From Jiella avicenniae (GTDB lineage: Bacteria > Pseudomonadota > Alphaproteobacteria > Rhizobiales > Rhizobiaceae): 64,000 bases of DNA. The position numbers were made by a program, and so were the translations under genes. The stretch spans positions 62,001 through 126,000 of the forward strand of contig NZ_JAJUWU010000016.1 in the NCBI RefSeq assembly GCF_021390325.1, read 5' to 3'. Of this stretch, positions 1-7,722 are shown piece after piece. How positions within the stretch are numbered: position 1 is the first letter of the stretch; each line of letters opens with the position of its first letter. The notes below the pieces were generated by a model, which saw nothing but the letters and a program-made list of their open reading frames with translations, was not told the DNA's origin and did no database searches.

Positions 1-1
1 G

Positions 2-667
2 ACCGTCGCGGTTGCGAACAGCGACGATCGCCTGCCGGTGCGCCGCATCTTCTGCGTCGGGCGCAATTATGCCGCCCATGCCCGCGAGATGGGCAAGGAC
101 CCGGATCGCGAACCGCCCTTCTTCTTCACCAAACCGGCGGATGCCGTGGTGATGGATGGCGAAACGATCGCCTATCCGCCGGAGACCGAGAATTTTCACT
201 ATGAGGCGGAACTCATCGCCGTGATCGGGACGGCGGGCAAGGATATCCCCGAGGCCGACGCGCTGTCCCATGTCTGGGGCTATGCCGTCGGCAACGATCT
301 CACCCGCCGCGACATCCAGCTCGCCGCCCGCGACAAGGGCCGGCCCTGGGATCTCGGCAAGGGCTTCGACCGCTCGGCCGTCATCGGCCCCGTTCATCCT
401 GTTTCCGAGACCGGTCACCCGGAAGAGGGTTCGATCCGCCTCACCGTCAATGGCGAGGTGAAGCAGGATGCCGATCTCGCCGAGCTGATCTGGGGTGTCG
501 ACGAGATCGTCTCGATCCTCTCCCATTCCATCGAGCTGCGCCCCGGCGATCTGATCATGACCGGCACGCCGGCGGGCGTCGGGCCGCTGAAGCCAGGCGA
601 CAGCTGCGTCGTTTCGATCGCCGGCCTCGGCGAGATCACCACGACGATCGGACCGCGCGAGTCGTGA
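2..667 (+). CDS. Fumarylacetoacetate hydrolase family protein, probable fumarylpyruvate hydrolase (5' end outside window)
   Basis: Probably the last step of the gentisate pathway: hydrolysis of fumarylpyruvate to fumarate and pyruvate in the cytoplasm. The frame is open to the left edge. The residues before the GTG at 38 (TVAVANSDDRLPVRR) look like normal family sequence, so the gene is truncated by the window and GTG 38 is not the start. The FAH core is clear: CVGRNYAAHAREMG near the N terminus, FTKPADAV, the metal-binding YEAELIAVIG, GYAVGNDLTRRD and the C-terminal MTGTPAGVGPL. About 221 residues are visible, close to full length for the short single-domain FAH proteins. The next gene follows within 3 bp of the stop. 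The adjacent isomerase and gentisate dioxygenase support fumarylpyruvate over fumarylacetoacetate as substrate. Confidence 0.9.
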   Translation, partial: TVAVANSDDRLPVRRIFCVGRNYAAHAREMGKDPDREPPFFFTKPADAVVMDGETIAYPPETENFHYEAELIAVIGTAGKDIPEADALSHVWGYAVGNDLTRRDIQLAARDKGRPWDLGKGFDRSAVIGPVHPVSETGHPEEGSIRLTVNGEVKQDADLAELIWGVDEIVSILSHSIELRPGDLIMTGTPAGVGPLKPGDSCVVSIAGLGEITTTIGPRES

Positions 668-669
668 CG

Positions 670-1317
670 ATGGCGCTGACGCTGCACAACTTCTTCCGCT
701 CCTCGACCTCGACGCGGCTTCGCGCCGCGTTGAACCTGAAAGGGCTGGAATATGATTACGTGCCCTACGTGCTGCGGAAGGGCGAGACGCGGACGCCGGA
801 CTATCTGAAGCGCAATCCGCAGGGGCTCGTTCCCTCGCTGGAACGGGAAGACGGCAAGGTTCTCACCCAGTCGCTCGCCATCATCGAGTGGCTGGAGGAG
901 ACCCATCCCGAGCCCGCGCTTCTGCCGAAGGACGCCGACGGCCGGGCGCGGGTGCGGGCGCTCGCCCATATGATCGCGCTCGAGGTTCATCCGCTCAACA
1001 ATCTGAGGGTGCTCGGCTATCTCGCCGAGCATTTCGGTGCCGACGACGCGGCCCAGAAGGCGTGGTTCACCCATTGGGTGACGACCACCTTCGACGCGCT
1101 GGAAACGACGCTCGCCCGCGATGCCGAGACCGGCCAATTCTGCCATGGCGACACGCCGGGGCTCGCCGATCTCTGCCTATACGCGCAGGTCTGGAACAAC
1201 AAACGCTTTGAGATCGACATCGCGACCTGGCCGGTGATCGCCGGCATTTTCGAGCGGCTCGATGCCTTGCCGGCCTTCCGCGATGCCGCGCCCCCCAACC
1301 AACCGGATGCCGCCTGA
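670..1317 (+). CDS. maiA: Maleylpyruvate/maleylacetoacetate isomerase, zeta-class GST type
   Basis: Glutathione-dependent cis-trans isomerase turning maleylpyruvate into fumarylpyruvate, between the dioxygenase and hydrolase steps. The 215-residue protein has the zeta-GST N terminus LHNFFRSSTSTRLRAAL (about residues 5-21) carrying the serine-rich active-site loop. It also has NPQGLVPSLE and the QSLAIIEWLEETHP helix, then an all-helical C-terminal domain with the family-like HPLNNLRVL segment. ATG 670 is chosen. GTG 664, which overlaps the upstream stop as GTGA, is an alternative that adds two residues. It is tightly coupled to the FAH gene and followed after 41 bp by gentisate dioxygenase. 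Homogentisate degradation would use the same enzyme type, but the dioxygenase next door points to gentisate. Confidence 0.9.
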   Translation: MALTLHNFFRSSTSTRLRAALNLKGLEYDYVPYVLRKGETRTPDYLKRNPQGLVPSLEREDGKVLTQSLAIIEWLEETHPEPALLPKDADGRARVRALAHMIALEVHPLNNLRVLGYLAEHFGADDAAQKAWFTHWVTTTFDALETTLARDAETGQFCHGDTPGLADLCLYAQVWNNKRFEIDIATWPVIAGIFERLDALPAFRDAAPPNQPDAA

Positions 1318-1358
1318 GCCTTATCGGGCGGCGCCAAGTCAACGAACGGAGGATTGTC

Positions 1359-2462
1359 ATGAACGAGGCCGTGACCCACGAAAGCGTCAAGCACGCCATG
1401 CAGCCCGAGGACACCCCGGAACTGCGCGAACTCTACAAGGGATTTGCCGACAACAATCTGATCCCGCTCTGGACCCAGCTCGGCGACCTGATGCCGGTCC
1501 ATCCGAAATCGAAGGCGGTCCCCTTCGTCTGGAAATGGTCCGAGCTTCTGCCGCTTGCCGAGAGATCCGGCGAGCTCGTGCCGGTCGGGCGCGGCGGCGA
1601 GCGCCGGGCGATCGGTCTCGCCAATCCGGGCCTCGCGCCCAACGCCTACATCTCGCCGACGCTCTGGGCGGCGATCCAGTATCTCGGCCCCCGCGAGACC
1701 GCGCCCGAACACCGCCATTCGCAGAATGCCTTCCGCTTCGTCGTCGAAGGCGAGGGGGTCTGGACGGTGGTTAACGGCGATCCGGTCCGCATGTCGCGCG
1801 GCGATCTCCTGCTGACGCCGGGCTGGAACTTCCACGGCCATCACAACGACCGCGACGCGCCGATGGCCTGGATCGACGGGCTCGACATTCCCTTCAGCCA
1901 GCAGATGGACGTCGGCTTCTTCGAATTCGGCTCCGACCGCGTCACCGACTATGCGACGCCCAACTTCTCGCGCGGCGAGCGGCTGTGGTGTCATCCGGGA
2001 CTGAGGCCGCTGTCGCAGCTTCGCGATACGGTCTCCTCGCCGATCGGCGCCTATCGCTGGGAATACACCGACCGCGCGCTCACCGAGCAGCTCCTCCTCG
2101 AAGACGAGGGCCAGCCGGCGACGGTCGGGCAGGGCCACGCGGCGATCCGCTACGTCAATCCGACGACCGGCGGCGACGTCATGCCGACGATCCGCTGCGA
2201 ATTTCATCGTCTGAGGGAAGGCGTCGAAACGCCGACCCGCCAGGACGTCGGTTCGAATGTCTTCCAGGTGTTCCACGGCAGGGGCGCGGTGGTTCTGGGC
2301 GGCAAGACGCATACGCTCGAAAAGGGCGACATGTTCGTCGTGCCCTCCTGGATCCCGTTCTCCTTCCAGGCCGAGACGCAGTTCGATCTCTTCGCCTTTT
2401 CCGATGCGCCGATCATGGAGCGGCTGCACTTCGCGCGCACCAGGATCGAAGGGCGGGATTGA
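1359..2462 (+). CDS. Gentisate 1,2-dioxygenase
   Basis: Fe(II) bicupin enzyme that opens the gentisate (2,5-dihydroxybenzoate) ring to maleylpyruvate. The 367-residue length is normal for the family. The N-terminal cupin contains APEHRHSQNAFRFVVEG with His118 and His120, and later PGWNFHGHH with His159. These are the likely iron ligands. The C-terminal cupin (about residues 265-345) keeps the fold (VFQVFHGRGAVVLGGK, PSWIPFSFQ) but no obvious ligand set, as is usual. ATG 1359 follows a good GGAGG at 1350. The stop overlaps the next gene by one base (TGATG), indicating translational coupling. Salicylate 1,2-dioxygenases are close relatives and cannot be excluded by reading alone. Confidence 0.93.
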   Translation: MNEAVTHESVKHAMQPEDTPELRELYKGFADNNLIPLWTQLGDLMPVHPKSKAVPFVWKWSELLPLAERSGELVPVGRGGERRAIGLANPGLAPNAYISPTLWAAIQYLGPRETAPEHRHSQNAFRFVVEGEGVWTVVNGDPVRMSRGDLLLTPGWNFHGHHNDRDAPMAWIDGLDIPFSQQMDVGFFEFGSDRVTDYATPNFSRGERLWCHPGLRPLSQLRDTVSSPIGAYRWEYTDRALTEQLLLEDEGQPATVGQGHAAIRYVNPTTGGDVMPTIRCEFHRLREGVETPTRQDVGSNVFQVFHGRGAVVLGGKTHTLEKGDMFVVPSWIPFSFQAETQFDLFAFSDAPIMERLHFARTRIEGRD

Positions 2463-3031
2463 TGCCGTCAGCCGACATCGACGCGGCGGCGCGCGAAGCG
2501 CTGCGGGCAAGGCAGGGCGAGGGCGCGCGCTACGACGCGCCCAACGCCCCGGCGGAGGAACTCCTGCTCGCCCGCCGCGGCGCCGCCTTCTTCGCCCGCA
2601 AGATCAACGAACTGAAGGACGCGGACTTTGCGGCCCCCTCTCTGCGGGCTGGCATGAGCCGGCCACGTCTCATCGCCCATGTCAGCTACCGGGCGCGGGC
2701 GCTGGCCCTGGCTCTGAAGGGCCTGCGCGAAGGCCTGACCGACGAAGAGGCCGAATGGCGGCCCGACGCGGCGTTCGCCGCGACATTGCCGGTGCGCGCG
2801 ATCCGGCATCTCTACTATCACAGCGACGTCCACCTGAACGTCGAGTTCCGCGACTGTCGGCCCGAAGACTGGGACGGCGGGCAGATCGTGCTCGACGGCG
2901 AGACGTTTGCCGTTCGCGCGACCCCGCTCCTGCGCGCCCGCGACGTCTGGGGCGCCGCCGTCGATCTCGGCAACGGCGCGCGCCTCGCCGATCTGCCGGC
3001 GGACGTCCGGCCCGCATCGACCGCCATGTGA
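2462..3031 (+). CDS. DinB/mycothiol-type maleylpyruvate isomerase-like protein
   Basis: A 189-residue protein whose start overlaps the gentisate dioxygenase stop by one base. It looks like the N-terminal metal-binding domain of the mycothiol-dependent maleylpyruvate isomerase/DinB superfamily: a helical bundle with His73 (RLIAHVSYRARAL) and a second pair His120/His124 (LYYHSDVHLNVEF), the H...HxxxH arrangement expected for a divalent metal. Operon position suggests a maleylpyruvate isomerase, although a GST-type isomerase is already encoded upstream. Proteobacteria do not make mycothiol, so any thiol cofactor would have to be glutathione or none. Family membership is moderately sure; the exact reaction is inference. 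Confidence 0.65.
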   Translation: MPSADIDAAAREALRARQGEGARYDAPNAPAEELLLARRGAAFFARKINELKDADFAAPSLRAGMSRPRLIAHVSYRARALALALKGLREGLTDEEAEWRPDAAFAATLPVRAIRHLYYHSDVHLNVEFRDCRPEDWDGGQIVLDGETFAVRATPLLRARDVWGAAVDLGNGARLADLPADVRPASTAM

Positions 3032-3087
3032 AGAACCGGACGCCCCCGCACTCTCGGCTTTTTGTCCACCAACGGAGAGGGACTACC

Positions 3088-4026
3088 ATGCGATCGCTTG
3101 TGACGAAGCTGTTTGGGCGAACGAGGCGAGCGACGTCGCTCGCAATGATTGCGATGGCGGTCGTGGTCGCTCGGGTCGATATTGCCGACGCCGTCGAATT
3201 CAGCGTCATGGAAAACGTCGAATATGCGAACCACGACGGCGTCTCGCTCGGCGGCACGTTCTACAAGGCGGAGACACCCGAACCGGCGCCGGTGATCGTC
3301 GCCGTCCATGGGGGCGGATGGCAGGTCGGGGACCGGACCGTCTACAAATACTGGGGCCCGTATCTGGCGGAGAAGGGGTATTCGGTCTTCGCGATCGAAT
3401 ATCGCCTCGGCGAGAAGACCTATCCGCAGTCGGTACAGGACGTCGTCGCGGCGGTTCAGTATGTCCGTGGTCGCGCAGGAGAATTGAACGTCGATCCGGA
3501 TCGGATCGCCCTCCTCGGCGATTCCTCCGGCGGACATCTCGCGGCGCTCGTCGCACTCGCCGGCAACGAGGAGCCATTCAAGGGCGCCTATCCCGACGAT
3601 ACCTATGCCGACGTCAGCCCCGGTGTGAAGGCGGTGGCGACCTTCTACGGCGTCTTCGACATGGCCGCCCAGTGGGAGCACGATCAGATCGCGCGACCGG
3701 CCGATCAGATTTCCGAGAAATATATCGGCGTCCCGCCGATGCGCGACCGCCAGGCCTATTTCGAGGCTTCCCCGATCGCCCATGCCGAAATTCGCGACCG
3801 CAATCCCTCGTTCCTCGTGGTCTACGGTACCGAGGACGACGTGGTCGAACCCGAAAGCCAGTCGCTCGCCTTTCTGACGGCGCTGAAGCAGGCAAGGATA
3901 TCCGCCTTGCCCGTCATCGTGCAGGGCGCGCCCCATCTCTGGATCTGGGACCCGATCGACGAGCCGGAGAGCTTCACGCATTTCCTCGCGCCGCGCCTGA
4001 TGTGGTTCCTCAAATCGAAACTCTAG
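3088..4026 (+). CDS. Exported alpha/beta hydrolase (esterase/lipase, HSL-like)
   Basis: 312-residue predicted serine hydrolase. An N-terminal basic stretch and hydrophobic segment (about residues 14-36) look like a signal peptide or anchor, so it probably acts in the periplasm. The oxyanion-hole motif HGGG lies at 74-77 and the nucleophile elbow GDSSGG at 144-149, with Ser146 as likely nucleophile. The acid probably comes from the YGTEDDVVEPES region and the histidine from GAPHLWIW near the C terminus. These features match the hormone-sensitive-lipase/kynurenine-formamidase-like group. Start ATG 3088 follows GGAGAGGG. It lies 56 bp after the DinB-like gene and could release gentisate-type aromatics from esters, but no substrate can be read from the sequence. 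Confidence 0.8.
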   Translation: MRSLVTKLFGRTRRATSLAMIAMAVVVARVDIADAVEFSVMENVEYANHDGVSLGGTFYKAETPEPAPVIVAVHGGGWQVGDRTVYKYWGPYLAEKGYSVFAIEYRLGEKTYPQSVQDVVAAVQYVRGRAGELNVDPDRIALLGDSSGGHLAALVALAGNEEPFKGAYPDDTYADVSPGVKAVATFYGVFDMAAQWEHDQIARPADQISEKYIGVPPMRDRQAYFEASPIAHAEIRDRNPSFLVVYGTEDDVVEPESQSLAFLTALKQARISALPVIVQGAPHLWIWDPIDEPESFTHFLAPRLMWFLKSKL

Positions 4027-4116
4027 AGCGTTCCGCGAAGCCGGCTTTGCCTCGTAACGCAGCCATCCCGCACCTCACGCCGAGAAATCCTCCCAACAAC
4101 GACAGGAGAACGATCC

Positions 4117-4512
4117 ATGGCATTCACGAAGACCACGCTGGAACCCACCTGGGAAGCCAAATACGCCTATTCCCCGGCCGTCGTGACCGAAGGCGGCAAG
4201 ACCGTCTGGCTCGCCGGCCATGTCGGCTTCATGGACGATGACGGCCAGTCGCTCGCCGGCCAGTTCGAGCGGCAGGTGCGCCAGGCCTTCAAGAATCTCG
4301 AAGCGACCATGGGCCGGGTCGGCGGCGATCTGACGGACATCGTCTGGATGACGGTCTCGGTCTGCGACGGCCGCTATTCCCAGGTGTTCACCGACATCCG
4401 CAAGGAAATCTACGGCAAGGATTTTCCGGCGAGCACGCTCGTCACCGTCGCCGCCTTCGCGCATCCCGACATTCTGGTCGAGATCACCCCCGTCGCCGTC
4501 ATCGCCGGCTGA
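4117..4512 (+). CDS. RidA/YjgF family protein lacking the catalytic Arg
   Basis: 131-residue member of the RidA (YjgF/YER057c) trimeric chorismate-mutase-like fold. Family signatures are WLAGHVGFMDD, a QVRQAFKNLEATMGRVGG helix, VWMTVSVCDGRY and the terminal VEITPVAVIAG. RidA deaminases need an arginine in the PAR-T motif near residue 105 to bind the imine carboxylate. Here the motif reads PASTLVTVAAF, so the arginine position is serine. That places it with the non-deaminase Rid branches found in aromatic-degradation clusters, where function is poorly known. It has a GACAGGAG-type ribosome site and sits 90 bp after the esterase as the last gene of the gentisate group, followed by a GC-rich hairpin. 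Confidence 0.85.
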   Translation: MAFTKTTLEPTWEAKYAYSPAVVTEGGKTVWLAGHVGFMDDDGQSLAGQFERQVRQAFKNLEATMGRVGGDLTDIVWMTVSVCDGRYSQVFTDIRKEIYGKDFPASTLVTVAAFAHPDILVEITPVAVIAG

Positions 4513-4525
4513 TCCGCCGAAAGCC

Positions 4526-4556
4526 GGGGCCGCGGGTCGTTTCGGCCTGCGGCCCC
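4526..4556 (+). terminator. Hairpin after the gentisate/RidA operon
   Basis: GGGGCCGCGGG at 4526-4536 pairs with CCTGCGGCCCC at 4546-4556 (one G-U pair) around a 9-nt loop, 14 bp after the ridA-like stop. There is no strong T-tract, so it may be a weak terminator or an RNA-stabilising stem. Confidence 0.5.
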
Positions 4557-4706
4557 ATCACGCGTGCTTTCGGTCTCGGGCATGGCATTCGTAGACGGTT
4601 CGTTCACCGATCGGGCTTTGCCACATCGTCTGCGCGACCGATGTCGATCTCAGCATGCCTCTTCCCGCCCATGTCGATCCGTCGATGTCAAATCCGGAGA
4701 GCCCGT

Positions 4707-5288
4707 TTGCCCAAGCTCAAGATCGCCGTCATCATCAGCAGCACCCGCGACACCCGCTTCGGGCCGATCCCGGCCGAATGGATGGTGAACCTTGCGAGCC
4801 GGCGCGACGATCTCGATGTCGAGCTCGTCGACCTGAAGAGCTTCGATCTCCCCTTCTTCAACGAGCGCATGTCCAATCTCGGGGCGCCGAGCGAGGATCC
4901 GCGCGCCGTCGCATGGCAAAAGAAGATCGGCGAGTTCGATGGCTATATCGTCGTAACGGCGGAATATAACCGCTCGCTGACCGCCGCCATGAAGAACGCC
5001 TTCGACCAGGCCTATGTCGAGTGGAACCGCAAGCCGATCGGCTTTCTCGGCTACGGCGCGGTGGGCGCCTCCCACGCGATCGATCATGCCCGCACCATCG
5101 CCATCGAGCTCCACATGGTGCCCGTGCGTTCGGCGATCCACATCGGCGGCAGCGAATATGTGAAGGTCGTCCACCAGCGCCAGCCGATCGCCGAGATCGA
5201 ACCGGCGATCATGCGCAGCGCGACCGAGCTTCTCGACCAGATCGCCTGGTGGGGCCGGGTGACCAGGGCGGGCCGCGACGCCGCATGA
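4707..5288 (+). CDS. NADPH-dependent FMN reductase family protein
   Basis: 193-residue flavodoxin-fold NAD(P)H:FMN/quinone reductase. The N terminus PKLKIAVIISSTRDTRFG carries the phosphate-binding S-x-x-R loop. VVTAEYNRSLTAAMKNAFD matches the conserved EYN..(P)..LKNA.D flavin motif, and FLGYGAVGASHAI corresponds to the family's GYG..GG loop. TTG 4707 is chosen because GGAGA lies 6-10 bp upstream and homologues begin right at this strand. ATG 4641 or 4671 would add an unlikely Arg/Cys-rich leader. It may supply reduced flavin or reduce quinones. It is separated from the gentisate operon by a hairpin and followed after 67 bp by an MFS exporter. Confidence 0.85.
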   Translation: MPKLKIAVIISSTRDTRFGPIPAEWMVNLASRRDDLDVELVDLKSFDLPFFNERMSNLGAPSEDPRAVAWQKKIGEFDGYIVVTAEYNRSLTAAMKNAFDQAYVEWNRKPIGFLGYGAVGASHAIDHARTIAIELHMVPVRSAIHIGGSEYVKVVHQRQPIAEIEPAIMRSATELLDQIAWWGRVTRAGRDAA

Positions 5289-5355
5289 ATTTCGAAAGGC
5301 GGGCGATCGAGCCGAAGAGCCGGCGGGGCCGCCGGCCGCATCCGGAGACTCCCTG

Positions 5356-6813
5356 ATGAGCAACGCGCAGACGAATGCCCGTGCCGACGGCTTCACCGCG
5401 CCGCCGATCTCGACGCGGCAGATGTATTTCATCGTCGGCGGCGTCATGCTGGCGATGCTGCTTGCGGCGCTCGACCAGACCATCGTCGCGCCCGCCCTGC
5501 CGACCATCGGCGATCGTCTGGGGCACGTCGACTATCTGCCCTGGGTGGTGACGGCCTATCTCCTCACCTCCATCGCCACCGCGCCGCTCTATGGAAAGAT
5601 CGCCGATCTCTACGGGCGGCGGCCGACGATCTTCGCGGCGGTCTTCTTCTTCGTCGCCGGTTCCGTCGTCTGCGGGCTGGCGGGCCACATGTTCGTGCTG
5701 ATCCTCGGCCGCGCGATCCAGGGGCTCGGCGGCGGCGGCCTCTTCGCCATGGCGATGATCGTGATCGGCGATCTCGTGCCGCCGCGCGAGCGTGGCCGGC
5801 TGACCGCCTGGACGGCCGGAACCTGGGCCGTCGCGAGCGTGGCGGGGCCGCTTCTCGGCGGGGCCTTCGCCGATCATCTCCACTGGTCCCTGATCTTCTG
5901 GATCAACCTCCCGCTCGGCGTCCTCGCGCTGGCGATCATGAACGCGCCGCTGAAGGCGCTGACGAAGGGCAATCCGGACCGCCGGCTCGATCTCGCCGGC
6001 GCGGGGCTCCTCGTCGTCGCGACGACGGCGCTGCTCCTCGCGCTCAACTGGGGCGGCAACACCTATGCGTGGACCTCGCTGCCGATCCTCTCGCTCATCG
6101 CCGGCTTCCTTGCGCTCGGCGCGGTGCTCGCCTGGCGGCTCCTGACGGCGCCGGAGCCGCTGATCGCGCTCGAAGTGTTGCGCAACCCGATCGTCTGCGC
6201 CGCGAGCGCCGCCGTCGCCCTCACGCAAGGGGCCCATCTCGGCCTCACGGTCTTCATCCCGATCTATCTCCAGACGAGCCTCGACATGTCGGTCAGCGCG
6301 TCGGGCTCCGCGCTTCTCGGCTTCATGCTCGGCACCGTCCTCGGTGCCTGGATCAGCGGCAGGCTGCTCATGCGCGTCCGGCGCTACAAGCTGATGGCGG
6401 TCTTCGGCGCGGGGATTTCGGCGGCGGGCATCCTGGTCATGGGGCTGACCGCCGGTCTCGCCTCCCTCTTTCTCGCCGAGGCCCTGATGATCGCCGCCGG
6501 TTTCGGGGCGGGCCTCACCTTCCCGATCGCGACGATCTCGGCGCAGAATGCCGTCGCGCAGTCGGAGCTCGGCGCGGCGACCGGTCTCGTCACCTTCCTG
6601 CGCCAGCTCGGCGGCGCGATCGGCGTTGCCGTCCTCGGCGCGATCGCGCTCGCCTACGGCCTGCCGATGTCGCGCGAAGGGGCCGTGACCGCAGCGCAAG
6701 GCGGAGGAGAGGCCGGGCTCTATGCGATCATCTTCTACGCCGCCGCCCTCGCCATGGCCGGCACCACGCTCAGCTACGTCCTGATGCCGGAAAAGCCGCT
6801 GGCCGAGGGATGA
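5356..6813 (+). CDS. DHA2-family MFS drug/H+ antiporter (14 TM, EmrB/QacA type)
   Basis: 485-residue inner-membrane exporter of the major facilitator superfamily. The first helix carries the DHA2 signature LAALDQTIVAPALPTI. Motif A between TM2 and TM3 reads GKIADLYGRRPT, and the motif C-like WAVASVAGPLLGGAFAD is present. Fourteen hydrophobic segments can be counted, matching the usual length. Proton-driven efflux of hydrophobic or aromatic compounds is the family role; the substrate is unknown. It follows the FMN reductase closely and no dedicated regulator is adjacent. Just past its stop lies insertion-sequence debris, so a 3' neighbour may have been lost. Confidence 0.9.
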   Translation: MSNAQTNARADGFTAPPISTRQMYFIVGGVMLAMLLAALDQTIVAPALPTIGDRLGHVDYLPWVVTAYLLTSIATAPLYGKIADLYGRRPTIFAAVFFFVAGSVVCGLAGHMFVLILGRAIQGLGGGGLFAMAMIVIGDLVPPRERGRLTAWTAGTWAVASVAGPLLGGAFADHLHWSLIFWINLPLGVLALAIMNAPLKALTKGNPDRRLDLAGAGLLVVATTALLLALNWGGNTYAWTSLPILSLIAGFLALGAVLAWRLLTAPEPLIALEVLRNPIVCAASAAVALTQGAHLGLTVFIPIYLQTSLDMSVSASGSALLGFMLGTVLGAWISGRLLMRVRRYKLMAVFGAGISAAGILVMGLTAGLASLFLAEALMIAAGFGAGLTFPIATISAQNAVAQSELGAATGLVTFLRQLGGAIGVAVLGAIALAYGLPMSREGAVTAAQGGGEAGLYAIIFYAAALAMAGTTLSYVLMPEKPLAEG

Positions 6814-6849
6814 CGCGGCAAGGGATCGGGGGGAGCTGCTCGCGCGATT

Positions 6850-7270
6850 GCATGTCTTCTTGAGCTTCTTGACTGACGAATGACATGACGGTTTCGACGG
6901 GTCTGCGGCCCAGGTTGCGGTAGCCGAGGTGCGGGTGTTCGGTGTTGCAGTGGACGAGCCAGGCATCGAGATCGGCCTGCAGGGCCTCGACCGTTTCATG
7001 GAACGTCTCGCGCATGGTGATGCGGAAGAACTCGTCGAGAATGGTGCCTGCCGTTGAAGCGCTCGTCGAAGCCGTTGGTTTTGGGGGCCGGACCCTTGTT
7101 CGCCGCTGCTCGATACCGTTGAGGTCGAGATAGAGTTCGTCGGGATGCCAGTCGGTCGCCGGCGAGGGTCGTCTGCGGATGGCTCTTGTGGATCGGCGGC
7201 AGATCCTTCAGGCCCTCGAACCCTTGCGTCTGAAAGCGCCGCTTCCATTCGCAGAAGCCGGTGCGGTTCA
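6850..7270 (-). pseudogene. Remnant of an IS481/IS3-type transposase, internally deleted and frameshifted
   Basis: On the minus strand, 7268 to about 7150 encodes a helix-turn-helix fragment (NRTGFCEWKRRFQTQGFEGL then KDLPPIHKSHPQTT) typical of the N terminus of IS481-like transposases. After at least one frame change, about 7110 to 6850 encodes the C-terminal integrase end: PKTNGFDERF, then ILDEFFRITMRETFHETVEA and a stretch containing HCNTEHPHLGYRN. Most of the rve catalytic core between them, including the first two acidic residues of the DDE triad, is missing. No terminal inverted repeats could be identified. The element is dead, and its edge near 7270 coincides with the truncation of a metallophosphoesterase gene. 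Confidence 0.8.
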
Positions 7271-7593
7271 ACATCGGCAAGCCGGACATCATTCCGCGCT
7301 TGCCCGAGATCGCGCCGGTCACGGCCATTCCCGGCAATATCGACCATGCGGCGTGGCCGCAGGACTTCCGGGAAACGGCATACGTGGAACTGCTCGGTCG
7401 CCGCTTCTTCGTCATTCACGACCGAAACGAACTCGCGTTGGGTCCCGCCGAGGCAGGGCATGACGTCGTGATTTTTGGCCATTCTCATCGACCCCGCCAA
7501 GAAACGATCGACGGCCTTCTCTTTCTGAACCCAGGCAGCGCCGCACCTAGACGCTTCAAGCTTCCTATCACCTTGGCGACCCTTCGCCTTTAA
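7271..7593 (+). pseudogene. 5'-truncated YfcE/MJ0936-type metallophosphoesterase
   Basis: The reading frame from about 7271 encodes IGKPDIIPRLPEIAPVTAI, PGNID, VIHDRNELALGPAEAG and the metal-binding DVVIFGHSHRPRQE, ending in the FLNPGSAAPRRFKLP motif of YfcE-like phosphodiesterases. The family's N-terminal strand with the first metal ligands (D-x-H and the HAGD that precedes IGKP) is absent. Homology stops exactly where transposase remnant sequence begins. The GTG at 7261 would give 110 residues lacking half the active site, so this is most likely a pseudogene made by IS insertion or deletion. HDRNE, where HG(D/H) is expected, may reflect further decay. Confidence 0.8.
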
Positions 7594-7722
7594 GGAAACT
7601 CGCTCTTCGCGACCATCTGCGAGCTTGCGTAAGAATTCTCGCCACCCGCGACAAGAGAGAAAGCAGCGGCATCCGAAGAGGCCGCCGTCATTATCGAGCT
7701 GCGAGTCTGGATCGACCGGGCC

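Noticed and set aside
5209-7500. A 763-codon minus-strand frame spanning the MFS gene and IS remnant
   Set aside because: It crosses an obvious MFS gene antisense and only touches transposase sequence in the wrong frame; low-complexity charged composition.
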